This document shows positions 40,966 through 48,672 of a DNA stretch of 64,000 nucleotides, piece after piece. The stretch's first letter is position 1. Each line of letters starts with the position of its first letter. The DNA is from an uncultured Clostridia bacterium. GTDB taxonomy: Bacteria > Bacillota > Clostridia > TANB77 > CAG-508. Location of the stretch: the NCBI GenBank assembly GCA_934167095.1, contig CAKPKE010000001.1:62001-126000 (forward strand), given 5' to 3'. Below the pieces are notes generated by a model that was not told where the DNA came from, did not search any database, and saw nothing but the letters and a program-made list of their open reading frames with translations. Position numbers and translations under genes: made by a program.

Positions 40966-41862
40966 TTATAATTTTTCTATCTCTTCTTTTGTTAATTCAG
41001 TTGCTTGCATTATTTGTTCTACTGAAAGATTCATTTCTTTTAATTTCTTGGCTACAGCTAGCTTTTCTTCTTTTTTACCTGCTTCTTCTCCATGTTCATA
41101 ATGAGCTACTACTTCTGAGTTATATCTCATTATTGCTCTTTCTCTGTCTTCGTATCTTTGTCTTTCTTCTTGGCTTAAGCTCATTTTGTCTAGTTCGTCT
41201 ATTGCTTTTTTTACTTCTTTATTTTCTTTTGCTGCTTCTGCCATCTTTTCTTCACTCCCCTCTATTAACCACAACCATTGTGCTAATTTTGTACTGCAAT
41301 CTGGATTTTTATTTTTAAACTTTTCTAATTCTATAAAATGCACTTCAAATATATCAGTTAGTACCTCTTCCTCTGGATTTATATTTAATTCAATACATTC
41401 TTCTGGTTTTGTTTTGTCATATCTCATTCTTGCTACTGAATGATATGCGTTTCTATCTAAATATGAAAAGTTTAATATATTTATTGCTATTATTTGTTTT
41501 TGTAATTTATATTGTTCTCCTGCTCTTAGTTGCTCCGATGCAAGCTTTGATATATATGTCATTGTTCTTTCTTTAAAATTATATTCATTTGATACTTGCA
41601 TTTCTACATCTACTATTTTTTTGCCGTCAATGTCAACTTTTATATCTAATATTCCTAATTTTTCATCTGCCATATCTGGTGTTAATTCTGGGTTTTTAAC
41701 CTCTACATTTTTTATTTTTGTATCTAACACTGCTTCTAAAAATGCCTTTAATATAGAATTATTTTCTTCACTTGCAAATATTCTTTTAAATACATAATCT
41801 GATTTTAATGGTAATCTTTTGATTTCATTATTTTTAACAATATTATTGTTTTTATTTATCAT
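40966..41862 (-). CDS. Rpn family PD-(D/E)XK nuclease, copy 2
   Basis: 298 residues. The first ~95 residues match copy 1 at 19843-20799 exactly, and the nucleotide sequence of this part is nearly unchanged even at third positions, whereas later parts differ at ~10% of residues. The C-terminal tail is shorter: the Gly/Lys-rich insert of copy 1 is absent and the last helix differs (KLKEMNLSVEQIMQATELTKEEIEKL). The catalytic pattern DIKVDIDGKKIVDVEMQ is intact. It lies downstream of pilin-lectin copy 2 rather than upstream as in copy 1. Confidence 0.88.
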   Translation of the reverse strand: MINKNNNIVKNNEIKRLPLKSDYVFKRIFASEENNSILKAFLEAVLDTKIKNVEVKNPELTPDMADEKLGILDIKVDIDGKKIVDVEMQVSNEYNFKERTMTYISKLASEQLRAGEQYKLQKQIIAINILNFSYLDRNAYHSVARMRYDKTKPEECIELNINPEEEVLTDIFEVHFIELEKFKNKNPDCSTKLAQWLWLIEGSEEKMAEAAKENKEVKKAIDELDKMSLSQEERQRYEDRERAIMRYNSEVVAHYEHGEEAGKKEEKLAVAKKLKEMNLSVEQIMQATELTKEEIEKL

Positions 41863-42243
41863 TTATCTTCCTTTCCATTTTACTATAACAGCTTATATTT
41901 TTCAACTGTTTAGTAAAACTTTTATCAATATTTTTTCTTTTATTAACTAATTAGTTTTTCTGTACGATAATTAATAATAAGCTTTTCTTATTACCTATAT
42001 TCTTTTGTATTTTATTTTTGTGAATTTCATTTAAGAAAAAATTTATTTGTTATAAACAATTTATTGAAATTAAACAAATGTAAAAAATAATACTATTCCC
42101 CTTATAGTATTTTTCATTATAACTGCAAAGTACTGAAAAAGCAAGAAAAAACGTTCGTCAAATTATGACATAATATTCTATACAGCTACAAAATTAATTG
42201 TTTTCTTAATTATTTTTTGCTTATGATTTTACGGTAATTTTTA

Positions 42244-42297
42244 AACAAAAAAATTAAGACATCCCCACTCTTCAAATTGGTTATGTCTTAATTTTCT
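42244..42297 (-). terminator. Terminator of pilin-lectin copy 2
   Basis: AATTAAGACAT (42252-42262) pairs with ATGTCTTAATT (42283-42293), T run on the minus strand. Confidence 0.8.
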
Positions 42298-42317
42298 TCT
42301 CTTAATTCATTCCATTC

Positions 42318-42339
42318 GCTATGCTTATTTTAGTATAGC
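42318..42339 (-). other. Conserved hairpin downstream of variable region, copy 2
   Basis: GCTAT (42318-42322) pairs with ATAGC (42335-42339); the outer pair is G-C where copy 1 has A-T. Confidence 0.5.
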
Positions 42340-42372
42340 ATCTTTTTATTCTAAATTCTTTTATAGTCTTCT

Positions 42373-42396
42373 GATTCAATTTTTTCTCCCTGAATC
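42373..42396 (-). other. GATTCA/TGAATC inverted repeat next to variable region, copy 2
   Basis: Perfect 6-bp arms 42373-42378 and 42391-42396, 12 bases beyond the stop codon of the pilin-lectin gene. Candidate DGR cruciform. Confidence 0.45.
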
Positions 42397-42408
42397 GTTC
42401 AGATTTTC

Positions 42409-43695
42409 CTAATAAAGTGAAAGACGGAAACCGTAGCCATAGATGCTGTCGGTCGTACTGCCGCCGCCACGGACAGAGGCTGGATGGTAAGAGCCTGTAT
42501 TGTAGTAATAGCCTCCTCTAAGAGCACAAGGATTACTGCTGAAAGAGGTATACTCTAATGTCCACTCCCAGACATTTCCTGCTATATCATATATATTCAT
42601 TAAACAATTTCTATCTACTGCTCCTGTTGTTAATAATATTCCGCTACCATCGCTACTTTGTGCTAGTTTATTAGCATTTTCTCCTACATAATTGGTTGTT
42701 GGTGTATTATATGCATTCCATGTATTACTTAAACTATTATTAGAATATACAGCATACTTTCCTCTATTTATTATAAATGTTGCATTTTTATAATTTCCTA
42801 TATCTTTACTATCTGAATTTAATTTTGATACTATTTTTGCATCTGTTGCTAATTTTTTTGTTTCAATAAACTTTAACACTAAATCCCATTGCACTCCAAA
42901 CATTAAACTTCCTTTATATGTTGTTTCTCCTTTTGTATATGTTACCATTTCAACAAGCTTCTTAGCTTCTGTTCTTGTTACATAAGTATATGGTACTAAA
43001 TTCTGCTTTGATTTTGGTGCTATTGTTGGTGTTGTATGTGAAGTTCTGTTATTTTCTTCAGTTAATCCTGCTTCATATTTTGCAACCCAGAAACCACCAT
43101 TTTGATACACACTTTTTAACATTTTTTGCTTTTGAGCTGTATACTGTTCTTGTGTATACCAATCAGCAGTATTATTTGTATCTTCATACCATTCATCTTT
43201 ATAACTTGTTTCTGTTGTACTCTTTCCCTTTCTATATGTCATTGTATAAGTATGCAAATCAGCTTCTATTTTACCATATTCATCTGTTGCAAATTCTGTT
43301 ATTGTTAATCCTGCTGTTGGATATACTGTAGTTGTCATTGGTACTTCTACCCACACATATTGGTTACCATCTGTATCTTGTATTGTTAAACCATTTGCTA
43401 AATTTGTTCCTTCTACTTTTGTAAATCCATCGCCTGGCATATATGGCTTTGTTTCATTTGTTTGCGGTAATTCTGTACCATTCACAACTTCTGATATAAA
43501 ATCTGATGCACTATCCATTTGACTTTTTTCATTTACTCCAGCAGATTTTGTTTGCTCTCTTGCGTCTTTTGCTTGTGCTATTAATCCATTTTCACCTAAT
43601 ACTAAATTAATGCTGACTCCTGCTAAAATTAAAAGAACTACTATTGTTACAACTAATGCTACCAATGTAATACCTGATTGATTTTTCCTCTTCAT
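42409..43695 (-). CDS. Type IV pilin-like protein with hypervariable lectin (FGE-like) domain, putative DGR target 2
   Basis: 428 residues, same plan as the gene at 18322-19611: class III signal peptide MKRKNQSG, pilin helix, polar linker and FGE/C-type-lectin domain with FWVAKYEAGL, GNVWEW, CALRGG and GFRLSLY. Outside the last 45 residues the two proteins are ~85-90% the same, with insertions nowhere except one residue. Inside the variable region 17 of 29 residues differ, e.g. copy 1 YRYYNGK against VRGGGST here, all at A-derived codon positions. Pilin position +5 is Ala. The gene is preceded by rsmA and a terminator and followed by its own terminator, so it is monocistronic. Confidence 0.85.
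   Translation of the reverse strand: MKRKNQSGITLVALVVTIVVLLILAGVSINLVLGENGLIAQAKDAREQTKSAGVNEKSQMDSASDFISEVVNGTELPQTNETKPYMPGDGFTKVEGTNLANGLTIQDTDGNQYVWVEVPMTTTVYPTAGLTITEFATDEYGKIEADLHTYTMTYRKGKSTTETSYKDEWYEDTNNTADWYTQEQYTAQKQKMLKSVYQNGGFWVAKYEAGLTEENNRTSHTTPTIAPKSKQNLVPYTYVTRTEAKKLVEMVTYTKGETTYKGSLMFGVQWDLVLKFIETKKLATDAKIVSKLNSDSKDIGNYKNATFIINRGKYAVYSNNSLSNTWNAYNTPTTNYVGENANKLAQSSDGSGILLTTGAVDRNCLMNIYDIAGNVWEWTLEYTSFSSNPCALRGGYYYNTGSYHPASVRGGGSTTDSIYGYGFRLSLY
42417..42557 (-). repeat. Putative DGR variable region 2
   Basis: Counterpart of 18330-18470. Codons GGC GGC GGC AGT ACG in this copy face TAC TAC AAC GGT AAG in copy 1, fitting an AAC/AAC/AAC/A(A/G)T/AAG template. Unlike typical gene divergence, changes avoid third positions. 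Confidence 0.8.
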
Positions 43696-43893
43696 TTTCT
43701 TTATTTTTCCTTCCGTTTTTTATTATTTTCTTACATAAGAAAATTTTTATACATTTATTTTACATATTTTATTATGTATTATATTAGATATTATATTTGT
43801 AGTCTTTTTAATATTCCAGTGAGTGTTATTCACACCAGTGTTTATTTTATTAAAAGAATTTGTACTTTTAAACTTATCGCAACTTTTTAATCA

Positions 43894-43938
43894 TAAAAAA
43901 CAGCAACATAGAATTTTATTTTCTACATTGCTGTTTTA
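43894..43938 (-). terminator. Terminator after rsmA, same family as Rpn terminators
   Basis: AACAGCAACATAGAA opposite TTCTACATTGCTGTT. It stands after rsmA but belongs to the duplicated unit; in copy 1 the equivalent follows Rpn. Confidence 0.8.
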
Positions 43939-43943
43939 CTAAC

Positions 43944-44783
43944 TTATATATTTTCACATAATTTTATAAAATCTTCTAAGGTTAAGTTTTCTCCTCTTAC
44001 ATTTTTTTCAAGTCCTGCTTTTTCTAGCACTTCTTCTAATTTATTTTTTTCTACAATTCCACCATTTACTAAAGCATTTGATAAAGTTTTTCTTCTTTGT
44101 GAAAAAGCAGTTTTTATTACTTTAAATAGCATTTCTTTATTAATATCTTGAGTTTGTTTTTTTATTTTTAATTTAATTACAACAGACTCTACTTTTGGAC
44201 TTGGTACAAACGACTCTTTTGGAACATTTATAATAGCTGTTGCATCTGAATAAAATTCTACTGCATAAGTTATAGCACCTGCTACTCTTGTTCCTGTTTT
44301 TGCAGTTAGCCTATCGCCTACTTCCTTTTGAACCATAACAATTATTTCATCAATTATTTGGTTTTGCTCTAATAATTTCATAATAATCGGTGTGCTTATA
44401 TAATATGGAAGATTTGCAACTACCTTTACCTTTGAATTTTCACTTTTCTTTCTATTATTTAACAACTCTTTTAAATCAACTTTTAAAATATCTTCATGAA
44501 TTACTGTTAAGTTTGTTTTTTCTTTAAATCTGTCACTTATAATTTCTACCATTCTATTATCTAATTCAACAGCAATAACATCATCACTTTTTTCAAGTAG
44601 TAAATTTGTTAAAACGCCTAGTCCTGGGCCTATTTCAATTATGATGTCTTCTTTATTAATATTGGCACTTTCAACTATCCCTTCTACAACTTCATCACTT
44701 ACTAAAAAGTTTTGTCCTAGTGATTTATCTGCTGATATTTTATACTTTTTTAGAATTGCCATTGTATCATTATATACACTCAT
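43944..44783 (-). CDS. rsmA: 16S rRNA dimethyladenosine transferase
   Basis: 279 residues. KSLGQNFLVSDEVVEGIV, SAM motif IIEIGPGLGVLTNLLL, VVANLPYYISTPIIMKLLE (catalytic NLPY) and FVPSPKVESVVIKL. It dimethylates A1518 and A1519. Standard KsgA length. Confidence 0.96.
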   Translation of the reverse strand: MSVYNDTMAILKKYKISADKSLGQNFLVSDEVVEGIVESANINKEDIIIEIGPGLGVLTNLLLEKSDDVIAVELDNRMVEIISDRFKEKTNLTVIHEDILKVDLKELLNNRKKSENSKVKVVANLPYYISTPIIMKLLEQNQIIDEIIVMVQKEVGDRLTAKTGTRVAGAITYAVEFYSDATAIINVPKESFVPSPKVESVVIKLKIKKQTQDINKEMLFKVIKTAFSQRRKTLSNALVNGGIVEKNKLEEVLEKAGLEKNVRGENLTLEDFIKLCENI

Positions 44784-44825
44784 TTTTTTATCGTATAATA
44801 AATTATATAATTTATTAATTCCTTT

Positions 44826-45728
44826 CTATAATAATGCAGCTCCAATCATTCCTGCCTCATTTTCATTAGTTGCAACAAGTATTTTAGGTGGATTATTTTT
44901 GTTAAATAAATTTTCTCCATTACTGATTTTTTCAGATACTTTATCTATTATTAATTCTTTATAGTGTGACAAGCTTCCACCTATTGAAATTGCCTCTGGA
45001 CTTAGTAAATTAGCTATATTTGCAAGTCCTACTACAAAATCATTTACATATTCATCAATTATTTTTTGTATTTCTGGTGTCATGTTTTCATTAACTAATT
45101 TTGTAAATTCAGGAGCTTTAGGATGATTTGTAACACCTAAAATATCTAGAATTTTATTTTTGAATTTACGCTTTGAACAATAAACTTCAAAACAACCTTT
45201 ATTTCCACATTTGCAAGTTTCGCCATCTTTATTTATTATCATGTGTCCAACTTCAAAACTGCATTTTTTTACTAATTCATTATTTAAAAATAGTACTCCA
45301 CCCACGCCTGTACCTACACATAAAAATACACAGTTAGAATAGTCTTTTAAGCTTCCTGTTACTTTTTCAGCAATTCCTGCACATATTCCATCATTTTGAA
45401 CTTTAACTGGAATATTAAAAATCGCTTCAAGTCTTGCTTTTATAGGAAATTCGTTTATTTCTAAATTCACCATATTTTTTATAACACCATTTTCAGGATT
45501 TCCTGGTGCTGCAATTCCTATTTTTTCTATTTCTTTAATTGTAACTTTTTCTTCTAATAATACATCTTTTATTCCTAGGCAGATACATTTTATTATGTAT
45601 TCTTCAAAACTTTCATCTTCGTTATCGTTCATATAAAATTCTTTTTTATTTAGAACTTTATTTTCTTCATTAATTAGGCCTACTGCAACATGACTGCCAC
45701 CTAAATCTATTCCTATTTTCATAAACAT
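44826..45728 (-). CDS. ROK family sugar kinase
   Basis: 300 residues (or 298 from the third codon, which is better spaced from AAAGG). ATP phosphate motif GIDLGGSHVAVGLI, VQNDGICAGIAE, VGTGVGGVLF, the ROK zinc motif CKCGNKGCFEVYCS and IGGSLS near the end. Likely glucokinase; other hexoses or N-acetyl-hexosamines possible. Ends 42 bases before rsmA start. Confidence 0.9.
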   Translation of the reverse strand: MFMKIGIDLGGSHVAVGLINEENKVLNKKEFYMNDNEDESFEEYIIKCICLGIKDVLLEEKVTIKEIEKIGIAAPGNPENGVIKNMVNLEINEFPIKARLEAIFNIPVKVQNDGICAGIAEKVTGSLKDYSNCVFLCVGTGVGGVLFLNNELVKKCSFEVGHMIINKDGETCKCGNKGCFEVYCSKRKFKNKILDILGVTNHPKAPEFTKLVNENMTPEIQKIIDEYVNDFVVGLANIANLLSPEAISIGGSLSHYKELIIDKVSEKISNGENLFNKNNPPKILVATNENEAGMIGAALL

Positions 45729-45827
45729 TAAACCTTTCGTAGTTTTTTTATTATTTTATTAAAATTTTAGCAGAATTTCAAGTAAAATATTAACATTTAC
45801 ATTTTTCTTATTTGTAAACTTTTACTA

Positions 45828-45856
45828 TTGACTTAATATTATAAATATATTATACT
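45828..45856 (+). promoter_or_regulatory. sigma-A promoter of the 22-residue peptide gene
   Basis: TTGACT (45828-45833), 17-base spacer, TATACT (45851-45856). Transcript would start near 45863. Confidence 0.75.
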
Positions 45857-45905
45857 AATGCTATCCTTTTTTGAGGAAATCTCAGAGAAAGGAGGCAAAT
45901 CTTAG

Positions 45906-45974
45906 ATGCGTAACATCTTAAAATTATTAGCACTTATTATTATTTATTTAATTATAAATGATGATAAAAACTAA
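45906..45974 (+). CDS. 22-residue hydrophobic peptide, candidate type I toxin
   Basis: MRNILKLLALIIIYLIINDDKN: short basic start, one membrane-length hydrophobic stretch and charged end, as in type I toxins. AAAGGAGG lies ten bases upstream of the ATG. Within the leader, TCCTTT at ~45868 can pair with AAAGGA of the ribosome binding site, which would hide it. The gene has a strong promoter and a rho-independent terminator right after the stop, and a strong opposing promoter lies just beyond, giving an antisense RNA over the 3' end. It is too regular for chance, but homology is untested. Confidence 0.7.
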   Translation: MRNILKLLALIIIYLIINDDKN

Positions 45975-45982
45975 TCAAAACA

Positions 45983-46017
45983 AAAATACTAGGAATTGCA
46001 GTTCCTAGTATTTTATA
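45983..46017. terminator. Terminator of the 22-residue peptide gene
   Basis: AAAATACTAGGAA (45983-45995) pairs with TTCCTAGTATTTT (46002-46014); T-rich on both strands. Confidence 0.85.
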
Positions 46018-46059
46018 TTGCAAATCTTTTTTGCGTAACATCATAGACTTGCTTAAGCT
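45983..46059 (-). ncRNA. Candidate antisense RNA (antitoxin) to the peptide gene
   Basis: Expected transcript from the minus-strand promoter at 46066-46094, running through the shared terminator stem into the 3' end of the peptide mRNA. The right part encodes no protein. The end point is unknown: it may stop at the hairpin (T-rich on the minus side) or reach into the coding region. Predicted from promoter placement only. Confidence 0.5.
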
Positions 46060-46065
46060 ATACTT

Positions 46066-46094
46066 ATAATAGCATATATTTTATTATATGTCAA
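46066..46094 (-). promoter_or_regulatory. sigma-A promoter facing the peptide gene
   Basis: TTGACA (46089-46094 on the minus strand), 17-base spacer, TATTAT (46066-46071). Confidence 0.75.
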
Positions 46095-46178
46095 ATAAAA
46101 TTAATTATCATATTTCTGGACCAATATTTCAGTGTTTTATCACATTTTCCCGACAAATATATATATATATTATATTTT

Positions 46179-47534
46179 TTAAGTTAATCCTGCTGCTGAG
46201 AATAAGAAGTTACCCATATAAACTTCAATACATGGTACTAATACAACAACAACAACGAATATTAAAATTACACCAACGATTGAATATACAACTTGTGGTA
46301 GAATCGCCATAATTTTATCCATTATGTTGTTTATATCAACTTCCATATATTCTAGTAATTTTTCCATCATTTCTGATAAGTCTGTTTGCATACCTACTTT
46401 TAGCATCTCTGTTGTCATTGAAGATGCTAAGCCTGATCTTTCAAACGGCTCAATCCATGAATTACCTACTAATATGTTGTTTATTGAAGTTTCAACCATA
46501 GCTCTCATAACATAATTGCTTACAACGTTTTTACTTACATCTAATGCATCTTGAATTCTCATTCCATTTTGCAAGTTTAAAAGCATTGCTCTCATAAGTC
46601 TTGAAAAATCCATACTATAAAACAACGTTCCAAATATAGGCATTGTATATTTAAAGTAATCAAAGTTATACTTTCCTTTTGGAGTGTGTATATAGTATAA
46701 AATTGCAGCAACTATTGCAGCTATAATTCCAACTGGTACATACCAATTCTTGACTATCCACTGCATTACATCCGCAAACACCAGTGTTACTTTTGATAGC
46801 TGGTCTGTCGAACCAACTTCTGCATAAACATTTTGAATTGTTGGTATTACATACAAACTTCCTACAAATAAAAGTACAATTAATGCAACCAATGTAATTG
46901 CATTAGGAATTATAATTCCTTTTAACTTTTTAATTGTATCTGTATTTGTGTCTAAGTATTTTATTGCTTGCTCTAATGATTGAGTTAAAGCTCCTGAAAG
47001 TTCTCCAACCTTTATCATATTTATATATATATATGGAAATACATTTGAATAGTATTCCATAGTTGTATACATGTAATCTCCACCTTCAACACCTGCTAGA
47101 ATATCCTCTAATATGCCCCTAAAGGTTAAATTATCTGTACTTTCAATTATTGTACTTAAAGCATGAATATTATTAAAATCAGCTTTTTTAAGTAAGTAAA
47201 AGTTTTGAGTAAATACCATTATATCTCTTGTTGTAATTTTTTCTTGAGTTGAAAGTGCTAAGTTTATTTTTTCAAGTGTAGACTGCTTTTTTCTTCCTCT
47301 TCCTTGAATGATTACAGACGAATTTGCTTGTTTCATGATTTCATCTATATCTGTAACATTCTTTTTAGGAGCAACTCTGCTAGTTTTATTTCTATATCCT
47401 ACTTGAACTATATTTATAGGTGTTAAATCACCATCTTTTAGCTTTTTTATAAGAGTTTGCTTGCTTGAACTATCTACTCTATTTCTTACTATTACCCCTT
47501 CTTTTGTTATTGCTCTATATACATATTCTGGCAT
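46179..47534 (-). CDS. pilC: Type IV pilus inner-membrane platform protein PilC
   Basis: 451 residues of the GspF/PilC family: N-terminal YVYRAITKEGVIVRNRVD, then two T2SSF domains, each with a soluble helical bundle followed by membrane helices (VALIVLLFVGSLYVIPTIQNVY; VVYSIVGVILIFVVVVVLVPCIEVY). It links the assembly ATPases to the growing pilus. It is the last gene of the pilus locus; AGGAGG precedes it. Confidence 0.93.
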   Translation of the reverse strand: MPEYVYRAITKEGVIVRNRVDSSSKQTLIKKLKDGDLTPINIVQVGYRNKTSRVAPKKNVTDIDEIMKQANSSVIIQGRGRKKQSTLEKINLALSTQEKITTRDIMVFTQNFYLLKKADFNNIHALSTIIESTDNLTFRGILEDILAGVEGGDYMYTTMEYYSNVFPYIYINMIKVGELSGALTQSLEQAIKYLDTNTDTIKKLKGIIIPNAITLVALIVLLFVGSLYVIPTIQNVYAEVGSTDQLSKVTLVFADVMQWIVKNWYVPVGIIAAIVAAILYYIHTPKGKYNFDYFKYTMPIFGTLFYSMDFSRLMRAMLLNLQNGMRIQDALDVSKNVVSNYVMRAMVETSINNILVGNSWIEPFERSGLASSMTTEMLKVGMQTDLSEMMEKLLEYMEVDINNIMDKIMAILPQVVYSIVGVILIFVVVVVLVPCIEVYMGNFLFSAAGLT

Positions 47535-47551
47535 ATTCGCCTCCTAATATA

Positions 47552-48664
47552 CTAATTTAGTTGTGAGTTATTTTTCTTTATTTTCAATTGCATTATAGTT
47601 CTATTTAGTATTTCTACATTTTTCTCTTCTATTTGTGATTTCGCTTGTTCTAATGTTATTACATCATCTACAAATAATTGTGCTAAAGAATTTATTAGGC
47701 CTATACTTCCATGAGCAGAAGAACTTTGTATTGCATCTTCTACTTCTGAAACGCTGAATTTTTCTTTTCTAATTAAACCTTGCACAATATTATCAACAAC
47801 CATAACCTCAGGAAGCATTACCATTTTGCCTTCCTTTGATTTTATTAATCTTTGTGAAGTTACTAGTTTTAATAATGATGCAATTAAAAATTTAACGCTT
47901 TGTTGGTCTGATATATCGTAGAAGTTTATCATTCTGTCTATTGTTTCTGCACATGATTTTGTGTGAAGAGTTCCTATTACTAAGTGACCAGCTTCTGCTG
48001 TTTCTATTGCAGCATCCATAGTTTCCCTATCACGAATCTCTCCTATTACTAGAATATCACAGTCCTCTCTTAAACAGTTTTTAACACCATCTTTATAGCA
48101 TAAAGAATCTTGTCCAAGTCCTACTTCTTTTTGAACTATTATTGACTTTTTACATTTATGTCTATACTCAACTGGGCTTTCTAGTGTAAGTATTTTTTTA
48201 TTTTGATTTTCGTTTATATCATTTATTAAAGCATTTAATGTAGTTGTTTTACCAGAGTTAGTTTTACCAGTTACTAACACCAAGCCTTGAGGTTGATACA
48301 TCATTCTTCTTACTATATCTGGAACGCCTAATTCTTCAAATGTAGGTAATTCATTTTTGATAATTCTTAATGTAAATAATGGAATTTCATTTTCATAAGA
48401 TATATTTACTCTTAGTCTAATTCCATCAAAATCATAAGACGAATCTAACTTTCTTGTTTCTTTAAAGATTTTATCTTTATCTACATTTCCTCTTATAAAA
48501 TAATCATATAAATCTATCATATCATCTGGTGTTAGTTCATCACAATCTTCATAAGGTAAAAGTTCTCTTGCAATTCTGAACATTGGCTTTATTCCACTTA
48601 TTAAGTGAATATCAGATGCACCTCTTTGTATTGCAGATGATATTATATTATCTATATTTTTCAT
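47552..48664 (-). CDS. pilT: Type IV pilus retraction ATPase PilT
   Basis: 370 residues. GASDIHLISG, Walker A VTGKTNSGKTT near residue 130, Asp box and Walker B REDCDILVIGEIRD, His box AGHLVIGTLHT, and a C-terminal VDNIVQGLIRKEK that matches the AIRNLIRE retraction motif of PilT. Its presence implies retractable, twitching-type pili. Nine bases from pilB. Confidence 0.93.
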   Translation of the reverse strand: MKNIDNIISSAIQRGASDIHLISGIKPMFRIARELLPYEDCDELTPDDMIDLYDYFIRGNVDKDKIFKETRKLDSSYDFDGIRLRVNISYENEIPLFTLRIIKNELPTFEELGVPDIVRRMMYQPQGLVLVTGKTNSGKTTTLNALINDINENQNKKILTLESPVEYRHKCKKSIIVQKEVGLGQDSLCYKDGVKNCLREDCDILVIGEIRDRETMDAAIETAEAGHLVIGTLHTKSCAETIDRMINFYDISDQQSVKFLIASLLKLVTSQRLIKSKEGKMVMLPEVMVVDNIVQGLIRKEKFSVSEVEDAIQSSSAHGSIGLINSLAQLFVDDVITLEQAKSQIEEKNVEILNRTIMQLKIKKNNSQLN

Positions 48665-48672
48665 AATTCCTC

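Larger units (their letters stand above)
40912..42172 (-). repeat. Duplicated Rpn module, copy 2
   Basis: Homologous to 19796-21123. The upstream end still has GAAAAAGCAAG and the GTCAAATTATGACA motif, which in copy 1 are the first arm and loop of the spo0A terminator, but the second arm is missing. Confidence 0.8.
41863..42408. other. Intergenic region between Rpn copy 2 and pilin-lectin copy 2
   Basis: No gene in ~545 bases. 41863-42172 is the Rpn leader shared with copy 1; 42173-42243 is unique AT-rich sequence; 42244-42297 is the terminator of the pilin-lectin gene; 42318-42396 holds the two hairpins next to the variable region. Confidence 0.65.
42318..43940 (-). repeat. Duplicated pilin-lectin module, copy 2
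   Basis: Gene plus ~245 bases upstream that repeat the leader and terminator found upstream of copy 1 (18231-19840). Confidence 0.8.
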
